NCBI GenBank assembly: GCA_000432335.1 | Contig: HF995394.1 | Location: 86,247-98,795 of the forward strand | Origin: Firmicutes bacterium CAG:646 | Lineage (GTDB): Bacteria > Bacillota > Clostridia > Lachnospirales > Lachnospiraceae | Reading direction: 5' to 3' | Length of the DNA stretch: 12,549 bases | Shown here: piece after piece, positions 1 through 6,243 of the stretch | How positions within the stretch are numbered: the stretch's first letter is position 1 | How the letters are laid out: every line of letters begins with the position of its first letter | The notes under the pieces: generated by a model | Seen by the model: the letters and a program-made list of their open reading frames with translations, nothing else | Told to the model about the DNA's origin: nothing | Databases searched by the model: none | Translations under genes and position numbers: made by a program

Positions 1-273
1 TAACAATGCAATCTTTTGAATGACCGTAAAAACTGGATTTTCCTGATACTTTAAATTGAAATTTAAGATCTCACTTCTCTTGAAATGATACCAAAATACA
101 TTTTTTCAAAAATTACTATTTCGTAATATTTCTCAACAGAATTAGTCTATTTTTCCATAAAAATAACGCAAAACCACCAAAGAAATAGTGACAAATTTTC
201 AAAACACCAAAAAAGTATACTTTCTTCCCCTAATCCATTGAATACGACAGCTTTACTAAATTTTATATCCTTC

Positions 274-330
274 TTGACGCAAAATCTCTCACATGACAAT
301 ATGAAGTTAACTTCACAAGAAGTTTCCTTC
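274..330 (+). promoter_or_regulatory. Promoter and tandem operator of the XRE gene
   Basis: A possible -35 TTGACG lies at 274-279. The -10 is unclear: GACAAT at 295-300 (15-bp spacing) or CAATAT at 297-302 (17-bp spacing). Just after it is a perfect 12-bp palindrome, GAAGTTAACTTC (303-314), and a near copy, GAAGTTTCCTTC (319-330), which matches at 10 of 12 positions. The two centres are 16 bp apart. Two palindromes between the promoter and the XRE start fit an autoregulatory operator for that small regulator. The repeats are seen directly; the binding role is inferred. The rest of 1-273 is AT-rich and holds no gene I can support. Confidence 0.5.
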
Positions 331-351
331 ATATAAGAAAGGCAGAACAAC

Positions 352-582
352 ATGAAAACAAAAGTAAAAGAACTTCGCACCCATTTTAAAATGACCCAGC
401 AGCAGTTAGCTGATCTGGTTCATGTATCTTCAAGAACCATTATTTCTATTGAAAAAGGACAATATAATCCTTCCCTGATGTTAGCCTACCGTATGGCTGA
501 AGTATTTCAAGTTACTGTTGAGGATTTATGCTGTCTGAGAGAAAACAAAGAAATGGAGGACAAACAATATGAAGAATTTTAA
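352..582 (+). CDS. Small XRE-family helix-turn-helix regulator
   Basis: This 76-residue protein is almost entirely a Cro/C1-type DNA-binding domain. The helix-turn-helix spans about residues 13-45 (TQQQLADLVHVSSRTIISIE), followed by the usual YNPSLMLAYRMAEVF stretch and VTVEDLCCL. There is no sensor domain, as is typical for the 65-80-residue XRE proteins paired with small membrane proteins in Firmicutes. An AAAGG ribosome site lies about nine bases before the ATG. The 3' end overlaps the next gene by 14 bases (569-582), so the two are probably translationally coupled. Two palindromes just upstream (303-314 and 319-330) are likely its own operator. The family call is strong; target and signal are unknown. 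Confidence 0.9.
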   Translation: MKTKVKELRTHFKMTQQQLADLVHVSSRTIISIEKGQYNPSLMLAYRMAEVFQVTVEDLCCLRENKEMEDKQYEEF

Positions 583-1025
583 ACCACGCACCTACACACA
601 AAAAATCCAGCTGCGAATAAAAATGTCTTATTTCCTGCTTGTTCTGATGTTAATCTATATGGTGGTTATGGGCGAACTGGGCGGCGATTCAAGAGTTATG
701 ACCGGTCTGGCCAACACGATCAGCGACTTCATTTTTTTTCGGCGGAATCATTTACACTACCACAAGAATTGTCCATAATAAAAAATTGCTCAAAAACAAA
801 TTACTTTTAAAGGAACAACTTCAGAGCGAACAAGACGAACGAAACCAGTATCTGCATGACAAAAGCGGCGGAATCGCCTTAGATCTTTTACTGATCTTTC
901 AATTATTTATCACCGTTACCACCGCCCTGCTCAATATGCCTGCTTTCTGTACCGTTCTCACTCTGCTGCTCATCACGCTTTTTCTGAAAGCAGGTCTGTA
1001 TCTGTTCTACTCTTATTTTCGATAA
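569..1025 (+). pseudogene. Small multi-pass membrane protein, frameshifted at T8
   Basis: The ATG at 569 has a GGAGGA site at 555-560. Translation runs in one frame to about 737, ending in DFIFF, then leaves the sensible frame; from about 741 another frame gives GGIIYTTTRIVHNKKLLKNK and continues to 1025. Removing one T from the T8 run at 732-739 restores one protein of about 151 residues with no internal stop. The repaired product has a basic N-terminus, a transmembrane stretch near residues 20-35, a second near 52-63, a charged segment containing DERNQYLHDKSGG, and two further hydrophobic segments in its last 50 residues. Small XRE regulators paired with such membrane proteins of unknown function are common in Firmicutes. 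Uncorrected, a 69-residue fragment is made. The extra T could be a real mutation, slippage-based switching or a sequencing error. Confidence 0.75.
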
Positions 1026-1040
1026 GGTTTATAAACATAA

Positions 1041-1096
1041 GTTGCAGCTGTCGCTTTAATTATTTCTGAATATGCATTTCATGTGACAGCTGCAGC
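1041..1096. repeat. Hairpin between the membrane gene and the aldo/keto reductase
   Basis: Arms at 1041-1054 and 1083-1096 pair over 14 positions with two G-U pairs, core GCAGCTGTC against GACAGCTGC, around a 28-base loop. There is no T tract right after it on either strand, so it is a weak terminator candidate. It lies between two convergent genes. The 12-mer TCGCTTTAATTA (1051-1062) recurs exactly in the hairpin at 10504-10535. Confidence 0.5.
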
Positions 1097-1114
1097 AAGT
1101 ATCCAAATTTTGTA

Positions 1115-1974
1115 TTAAATTTTCCCTTTTCTATCATTAATCATCCCTACAAATCTATCGACCGTTTCAGTTGTCTGATGATTGAAGAATAAACTTGTAT
1201 TTGTGTCCAATTCGCGGATAGTTTCCATATCCTGTTCCGATAAGCGGAAATCAAAAATCTCAAAATTCTCCTTCTTTCTTTCGATATGTGTTGATTTCGC
1301 CAATGCTACGATATCCCTTTGCATGAGCCAGCGCAAGATTACCTGTGCAACCGATTTTTTATATTTTTCTCCTATTTCTTTAAGGACAGGATTTGCAAAC
1401 ATATTATTTTTCCCCTCTCCAAAAGGGCCCATGCTTCCATCTGCACATTTCTCTTTATCATATTTTCCTGTGCGATTACCTGCTGACAAAGCGGGTTTGT
1501 TTCCACCTGATTAACCTGTGGAGGTATTTCATTAAACGCGACCATATCAGCTAATCTGTCCGGATAAAAGTTGCTAACGCCGATTGCACGGATTTTTCCT
1601 GCTTTATACAGTTCTTCTAAGGCTCTGTAAGCCCCATAATAGTCCGAAAAAGGCTGATGTAACAATACCAGATCAAGATAATCCGTTTTTAACTTTTTCA
1701 TAGAATTCAACACGGACTGTTTTGCTTTTTCATATCCATAATTATCGATCCATACCTTTGTAGTAATAAATAATTCTTCTCTTGGAACACTGCATTTTGC
1801 AATGGCATTTCCCACCTCTTCTTCATTGAAATAGGATTGTGCCGTATCAATATGCCGATACCCAACCCTAATTGCCTCAAGTACGCAATCTTCACAATCT
1901 TCTTTCGGAATTTGGAAAACTCCAAAACCTAATTTGGGCATTTTCACTCCATTGTTTAATGTTACATATTCCAT
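1115..1974 (-). pseudogene. Aldo/keto reductase, frameshifted by one missing base
   Basis: NAD(P)H-dependent reductase of the aldo/keto reductase superfamily, closest in style to the YvgN / 2,5-diketogluconate reductase group, which reduces aldehydes and small dicarbonyls in the cytoplasm. The N-terminal part shows the catalytic tetrad: Asp43 and Tyr48 in HIDTAQSYFNEEEVG, Lys73 in TTKVW and His106 in LLHQPF. The frame continues to MEAWA (about 1425) and then derails to a stop at 1372. The second part (PFGEGKNNMFANP, VAQVILRW, ALAKSTHIER) lies one frame over and ends at 1115. Adding one C to the CCC run (GGG at 1425-1427 on the plus strand) restores an uninterrupted protein of 286 residues, normal family length. 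The ATG at 1972-1974 follows an AGGAGG site. It is transcribed from the MerR-type promoter at 2020-2050. True pseudogene or sequencing error cannot be told apart here. Confidence 0.85.
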
Positions 1975-2019
1975 GATCTATTCCTCCTTGCTTTTCCCTT
2001 ATTTTTCAGGTACAATATC

Positions 2020-2050
2020 ATTGTAGAACTCGGTAGTAACTACCGGTCAA
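2020..2050 (-). promoter_or_regulatory. MerR-type promoter with 19-bp spacer
   Basis: Read on the minus strand: -35 TTGACC (plus 2045-2050), a 19-bp spacer (2026-2044), and -10 TACAAT (plus 2020-2025). A perfect 15-bp palindrome, CGGTAGTAACTACCG (2031-2045), sits in the spacer. The over-long spacer with a centred dyad is the hallmark of promoters activated by DNA distortion by MerR-family proteins. It drives the aldo/keto reductase gene and probably represses or tunes the divergent merR gene. The layout is seen directly; the mechanism is from knowledge of the family. Confidence 0.88.
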
Positions 2051-2080
2051 TACCTTATCAGAAAATTAAGGAGAAAAATT

Positions 2081-2488
2081 ATGTATTCTATGAAAGATAT
2101 CTGCAATTTAACCGGCATGAAATATGAAACCTTAAAATATTACTGTAACGAAGGGTTAATCCCAAATGTAAAGCGAAACGAAAATAATTACAGAATTTTT
2201 GATGATAGAGATATTGCCTGGATTGAAAGTTTATCCTGCTTAAAAAAATGTGGTATGGGTATTGCCGAAATGAAAGAATATGTGGATTTATGTTTGGAAG
2301 GTCAAAGTTCCATTCCAAAACGCAAAAATATATTGGATAAGAAAAAAGAATTGCTGGAAAAAAAATTGAAAGAAGTACAAGAATGTATCAATTATATCCA
2401 TTCAAAGCAACAGTTTTATGATGATGTCCTATCCGGCAAAATCAAGTACCACAGCAACTTAATCATCGTAAACAATGAAGAAGCATAA
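2081..2488 (+). CDS. MerR-family regulator, AdhR/NmlR-like
   Basis: 135-residue regulator. Residues 1-70 form the MerR winged helix-turn-helix (MYSMKDICNLTGMKYETLKYY, wing around NNYRIFDDRDI), and residues about 85-120 form the dimerisation coiled coil (KKKELLEKKLKEVQECI). There is no metal-binding C-terminal domain. Cys53, in the stretch LSCLKKCGM, falls where AdhR/NmlR-type regulators carry their conserved reactive cysteine, so sensing of aldehydes or other electrophiles is a reasonable inference. It is divergent from the aldo/keto reductase, with the 19-bp-spacer promoter between them, which makes that gene its likely target. An AAGGAG site at 2068-2073 stands seven bases before the ATG. 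Family assignment is firm; the inducer is inferred. Confidence 0.92.
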   Translation: MYSMKDICNLTGMKYETLKYYCNEGLIPNVKRNENNYRIFDDRDIAWIESLSCLKKCGMGIAEMKEYVDLCLEGQSSIPKRKNILDKKKELLEKKLKEVQECINYIHSKQQFYDDVLSGKIKYHSNLIIVNNEEA

Positions 2489-2491
2489 AAT

Positions 2492-2516
2492 CCGGCGGTC
2501 AATCTTTGACCGCCGG
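2492..2516. terminator. Hairpin terminator between converging genes
   Basis: A perfect 11-bp stem, CCGGCGGTCAA (2492-2502) with TTGACCGCCGG (2506-2516), closed by a three-base loop, begins four bases after the merR stop codon. No T tract follows on the plus strand; on the minus strand the stem is followed by ATTTTATG. It probably acts in both directions between merR and the truncated gene at 2560, but is only partly canonical. Confidence 0.65.
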
Positions 2517-2559
2517 CAAAAAGTATAAACTTTATATTCTTTTCTCCGGAAAACTAAAA

Positions 2560-3378
2560 TCACCCGACCATTTTTTCATTCAATATATAGGATGCATCTC
2601 TGTAAGAACCTTTTTTACACAAAATATCTTTTTCTGTCAATTCTTTCAGAATTTCTCTGGCTCTCCTCTGTTTCACGCCCAATATCTCTCCCGCCTGACC
2701 GGAGGTGATTCCTTCTTCTGCTAATACCACGTAAGCCAACAACCGTTTCTGCTGACTGGTTAACAAAAGTCCTTTCTTTTCCAGAAAAGCAGAAAGCTCT
2801 TTACCGGCACTCCTATTGTTTTGTTCTATCTTTCCCGGCATTTTACCGGCATTTTCCGTTTCTTTACCGGCACTTTTCTCTGTTTTATCGGCATTACTTT
2901 TATTTTTAATACCTTCTACACTATACAGCGTTTTCTTTTCACTCACCAGCTGCCCTCGATTTTCATAATCAAAAGAATACTCTTCTTCCAGAGGAACCGT
3001 GATTCGAAACACATCTCCCTCTTTAAATTCAGGATCTTTTCCAGAATATAACCTGGAATATTTATACAGATTCCTCACACCGGAACCTAACTGATCTGCA
3101 TAGCCTATATTCCTGAAAAAAGCTGCAATAATAGGATTTTTCGGATTTGGTTCCAGATTTTCCGGCGTAATCACCCCATCTTTTGTAGCTCGATTTGCAT
3201 TTTCCACATAAATTTTCTTCTTTTCAATTACAAATTTTGCAATAAAAGAACTTGTCAATTCTCGATGAATCAACGTATTGACCAACATTTCTCTTGCTAT
3301 AATATTGCGAAGACTCTTTCTTTGATCACCTTCCAGATAAAATTTATCAGAAAGATGTTTCCTTGCAAACTTTTTAGA
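2560..3378 (-). pseudogene. COG2865-type ATP-binding/winged-helix protein, 5'-truncated
   Basis: Recognisable homology starts near KFARKHLSDKFYLEGDQR (about 3375) and runs to the stop at 2560, about 270 residues. It contains the C-terminal ATPase-like part of AlbA_2/HATPase_c_4 proteins: REMLVNTLIHRE (N-box-like), ENANRA, PNPKNPIIAAFFRNIG and GSGVRNLYKYS. A low-complexity linker with repeated AGK/ADK units follows, then a C-terminal winged helix (TSGQAGEILGVKQRRAREILKEL). Full-length relatives have an N-terminal AlbA_2 (Schlafen-like) domain of roughly 200 or more residues; it is absent. The frame stays open to an ATG at 3546, but that extension is unlike the family, covers the hairpin at 3377-3433 and includes the sugar operon terminator, so it is not believable coding sequence. 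No ribosome site or promoter is visible. Probably a dead remnant. Confidence 0.75.
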
Positions 3379-3433
3379 TGCCAGGGTCAAAAGGTCATAA
3401 ACCAGACATCTTTTGACCACAACATCTTTTTTT
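3377..3433 (+). repeat. Hairpin element at the truncation point
   Basis: Nested inverted repeat: GATG (3377-3380) pairs with CATC (3423-3426), and GGTCAAAAG (3385-3393) pairs perfectly with CTTTTGACC (3410-3418) around a 16-base loop. Seven T residues (3427-3433) follow directly, so on the plus strand it is built like an intrinsic terminator, although no plus-strand gene lies upstream. It sits just where homology of the ATP-binding gene begins, which suggests a dispersed structured repeat or a rearrangement scar. Confidence 0.6.
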
Positions 3434-3532
3434 AAGTATACTATAAATAAAAATCGGCAACAATGGATTTCGTTACAAAAATATCTTCTTTTTCCTACAC
3501 GCCTTACTATTCCCAAGAATAAATCACAGAAT

Positions 3533-3574
3533 AAAAGAGCTCTCAAGATACAGTTTCTTATATCCTGAAAGCTC
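3533..3574 (-). terminator. Terminator of the sugar operon
   Basis: On the minus strand, arms at 3561-3574 and 3537-3550 form a 14-bp stem with two G-U pairs and a 10-base loop, followed by TTTTATT. It begins 17 bases after the epimerase stop codon. On the plus strand the same two positions are mismatches, which shows the structure is tuned for minus-strand RNA. Confidence 0.85.
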
Positions 3575-3590
3575 CCTCACTAAAATCCTC

Positions 3591-4424
3591 TTAAATTAAT
3601 TTTTCCAGCACTTCTTTTGCCATAAGAATGTCTTTTTTCTGTTCTTCTCCAGAAATTTCCCGCTCAATGGTGATATCTCCCTGATATCCCACCTCTTTTA
3701 ATTTAGCAATAAAAGCCGGATAATTTACTTTTCCCTGTCCCAACGGCATCTCTGCTCCCAGCGCATGACCATCCGTAGGGTAACATCCATCTTTTCCGTG
3801 AATTCCCATTACATACTCTCCAAACACGTCCAGAGCATCTACAGGATTTGCTTTTCCATACATCAGCAGATTTGCCGGATCCAGATTGATTCCCACATGC
3901 CCTTTTCCCAATGCCTTCTCGATATCCTGAATCGCTCTCTTTAAGGTGACTGGTGTTTCCTGTCCCGTCTCAAAAAGAAAATTCTGTCCATTTTCCCGAC
4001 ATTTTTCTACGATTGCCTTGCAAGCCACTAATACTTCTTCATATTTCGGATCATAGGGGTTTTCCGGCATATATCCCACATGAGTTGCAAAGTCTTTCAC
4101 ATGGATTTTCTTAGCAAAATCAGAGCCTTCCATTAACATTTTCAATCGTTCCACGCGATAGTCTGAGGGAACCAATCCCAAAGTGAGCTGCCCTTCGTAA
4201 AAATCCCACACTTTTCTGCCTTCCCATCCGCACCAGAATGCCGTGATATGAACTCCATGTTTTTCCACTGCTGCATTCACTGCCTCTGCCACCTTATCAT
4301 CATGAAGAATTTCTCTGTTCCAGCACACCAACTGACAGCTCTCCATTCCCATAGAGCGCAGTTCTGCAAATCTTTCATCAATATTCGTATCCTTAAAAAG
4401 TTCGATCAATACACCTATTTTCAT
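3591..4424 (-). CDS. Sugar phosphate isomerase/epimerase, TIM barrel
   Basis: 277-residue protein of the AP-endonuclease-2/xylose-isomerase-like TIM-barrel family. The four metal ligands expected for ketose 3-epimerase-type enzymes are visible: Glu152 (LFETGQE), Asp182 (NLDPANLLMYG), His209 (GIHGKDG) and Glu254 (TIEREI), at nearly the spacing known for D-tagatose 3-epimerase. It likely isomerises or epimerises a keto-sugar in the cytoplasm; the substrate cannot be read from sequence. It is the last gene of the operon, 23 bases after the second permease, with a GGATAGG-type site before its ATG and a terminator right after it. Pairing with a Gfo/Idh/MocA dehydrogenase is typical of redox sugar routes (3-keto-glycosides, inositols). 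Alternative: an enzyme acting on a non-phosphorylated sugar acid. Confidence 0.88.
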   Translation of the reverse strand: MKIGVLIELFKDTNIDERFAELRSMGMESCQLVCWNREILHDDKVAEAVNAAVEKHGVHITAFWCGWEGRKVWDFYEGQLTLGLVPSDYRVERLKMLMEGSDFAKKIHVKDFATHVGYMPENPYDPKYEEVLVACKAIVEKCRENGQNFLFETGQETPVTLKRAIQDIEKALGKGHVGINLDPANLLMYGKANPVDALDVFGEYVMGIHGKDGCYPTDGHALGAEMPLGQGKVNYPAFIAKLKEVGYQGDITIEREISGEEQKKDILMAKEVLEKLI

Positions 4425-4447
4425 ATGTTTACCTATCCTTTCCTATA

Positions 4448-5275
4448 TCAGCCTTTGACTGCCCCCGCCGTCACACCGCCTACAATATGTTTCTGCATAA
4501 ACACAAAGAAAATCAAACTGGGGATCATAGACATCACGATACCAGGAAGCGCATGTTCCCAGTCCGCCGTCTGAGCAGAAAACTGCATATACAAAGCATT
4601 CTGAATGTTCATCGCTTTTGCGTTCCCTCCTACGATCAACTGGTTGGTAATAATATCATTCCAGGTAGCAAGCGTATCCAAAACCACAACTGTCGTTAAA
4701 ATCGGTTTCAGAAGCGGAAGCACAATGCTAAAATACGTTCTCACCTTTCCTGCTCCATCAATACATGCACATTCTTCCAATTCAATAGGCACATTTTTTA
4801 CAAATCCATGGATCATATACACTGCCAGAGGCATACAAAGTCCTATACTTACCAACGACTGCCCCATTCTTGTTCCTGTAAGATTCACATTTGCTACCAA
4901 TCGTGTCAGCGTGATCATATAAGACTGGAACGGTACCATCATCGGCATAATAATCAGTACAAAGCAAATACCACTGAGTTTACTTTTTGTTCTTGCCAGC
5001 TTATAAGCCGCCATAGGTGCCAGCAGAACAATCATAACCACGGTAGCCACTGTATATAACAGGGTATTGGCAATCAACAGCGGAAAATCAAATTTTGTCC
5101 AGGTCTCCACATACATATCCAAACTCCAGCTCTTTGGAAGAGACAGGAAATGTTGAATCATATCGTTATACGGTTTAAAAGAGTTAATGAAAATCAAAAT
5201 CAAGGGCATCAGCCAGAAAATTGAACATACAAAAACAATAATTGCAAGGACATTGACTTTTTTCAGTTTTTTCAT
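4448..5275 (-). CDS. Carbohydrate ABC transporter permease, MalG type
   Basis: 275-residue inner-membrane permease of the CUT1 sugar ABC family. It has an N-terminal membrane segment (residues 9-31), a central group of membrane helices, and the EAA loop that docks the ATPase at about residues 166-191 (ELEECACIDGAGKVRTYFSI); the length is normal. The ATG overlaps the stop codon of the upstream permease (TAATG), and an AAGGAGG site lies inside that gene, so the two permeases are translationally coupled and surely form a heterodimer. No ATPase gene is in the operon; CUT1 systems in Firmicutes usually share an MsmX/UgpC-type ATPase encoded elsewhere. The solute is unknown. Confidence 0.95.
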   Translation of the reverse strand: MKKLKKVNVLAIIVFVCSIFWLMPLILIFINSFKPYNDMIQHFLSLPKSWSLDMYVETWTKFDFPLLIANTLLYTVATVVMIVLLAPMAAYKLARTKSKLSGICFVLIIMPMMVPFQSYMITLTRLVANVNLTGTRMGQSLVSIGLCMPLAVYMIHGFVKNVPIELEECACIDGAGKVRTYFSIVLPLLKPILTTVVVLDTLATWNDIITNQLIVGGNAKAMNIQNALYMQFSAQTADWEHALPGIVMSMIPSLIFFVFMQKHIVGGVTAGAVKG

Positions 5276-6156
5276 TATGCTTCAACCTCCTTACTCTTCG
5301 TCACTTTCAGCTGAATTGCTGTTACAATCAATACAAATACAACAAATACCAGAGACTTCGCCGTTGCCATGCCGTACTGACTATTTACAAACGCTTCTTT
5401 ATAAATATTGTATGCGACGGTCACTGTTGAGTTTGCCGGTCCGCCCTTGGTAAATACCATGATGATATCAAACAGTTTGAAGGCAAAAGTCAAAGAGGTC
5501 AGCATACAGATGGATACCGCCGGCATAATTAGCGGGAAGGTGATCTTCCGAAACACCTGAAATCCATTTGCCCCGTCAATCTTCGCCGCCTCAATGAGTT
5601 CTTTCGGGACCGCTATAATTCCGGCAATGTAATTCACCATATAGAATCCCACATTCTGCCATACCGCCATGATCACGACCACATAAAATGCCAGTTTTGG
5701 CGTTCCTACCCAACTCCAGTTAAAGAATTCCCATCCGGTAATATCATACAGCGCCTCAAATCCCGGTCCAAAGATAAATTTCCAGATCAAACTGATTGCC
5801 GTCAGACTGATAATATAGGGGATATAGTAAAATGCTCTTCCCACGCTGGATGATTTTCTTTCTTTTGACATGACCATAGCCACCACAAGAGAAATGACAT
5901 TCACGATCACCACATAAAATACGGCAAATTTTAAAGTGAAGGTAACACCCTTCCAGAACAGACTATCATTCGTAAAAATCTTCACAAAGTTATCCAATCC
6001 CACAAACTTCATGGATTTTCCGATACCATTCCACTCAAATACAGAATAGTACAGGTTCATCACAAACGGGATGTCCGTTGCAAAAAGGACAAATGCTACT
6101 GCCGGAAATACAAATAAAGCAAACAAAAGCACTTCTTTTATCTTTTTACTTTTCAA
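5275..6156 (-). CDS. Carbohydrate ABC transporter permease, MalF type
   Basis: 293-residue partner permease of the CUT1 sugar transporter. A first membrane helix (about residues 9-27) is followed by a periplasmic-type loop with FVGLDNFVKIF, typical of MalF/UgpA-like proteins, further helices, and the EAA loop at about 189-212 (EAAKIDGANGFQVFRKITFP). The start is a TTG codon at 6154-6156: no ATG gives a better start, and a strong GGAGGGG site stands eight bases upstream. The 87-base gap to the binding-protein gene contains a terminator-like hairpin (6191-6237), so the rare start and the hairpin both act to make fewer permeases than binding protein. It overlaps the next permease gene by one base. 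Confidence 0.95.
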   Translation of the reverse strand: MKSKKIKEVLLFALFVFPAVAFVLFATDIPFVMNLYYSVFEWNGIGKSMKFVGLDNFVKIFTNDSLFWKGVTFTLKFAVFYVVIVNVISLVVAMVMSKERKSSSVGRAFYYIPYIISLTAISLIWKFIFGPGFEALYDITGWEFFNWSWVGTPKLAFYVVVIMAVWQNVGFYMVNYIAGIIAVPKELIEAAKIDGANGFQVFRKITFPLIMPAVSICMLTSLTFAFKLFDIIMVFTKGGPANSTVTVAYNIYKEAFVNSQYGMATAKSLVFVVFVLIVTAIQLKVTKSKEVEA

Positions 6157-6184
6157 AATTTATCCCCTCCCAGATCGTAATTTC

Positions 6185-6237
6185 AAAAACGGGGATGCCG
6201 CACGAAATATCTTAACACGCTCAAGTGCAGCACCCCC
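6185..6237 (-). terminator. Attenuator hairpin between binding protein and permease
   Basis: On the minus strand GGGGGTGCTGCAC (plus 6225-6237) pairs with GTGCGGCATCCCC (plus 6191-6203) over 13 positions including G-U pairs, with a 21-base loop, followed by GTTTTTG (T5 at plus 6185-6189). It starts a few bases after the tandem TGA-TAA stops of the binding protein. Because the permeases share the operon and no promoter is evident between, it likely works as a partial terminator or as 3'-end protection for the binding-protein message. Confidence 0.75.
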
Positions 6238-6243
6238 CATTTA

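Noticed and set aside
147..380. Open frame of 77 codons on the minus strand in the left intergenic region
   Set aside because: It overlaps the XRE start and its operator, has no ribosome site and an unlikely Phe/Cys-rich sequence.
3379..3546. In-frame N-terminal extension of the ATP-binding gene to an ATG at 3546
   Set aside because: It covers a hairpin element and the terminator of the neighbouring operon, and its Cys/Arg/Phe-rich sequence does not resemble the family.
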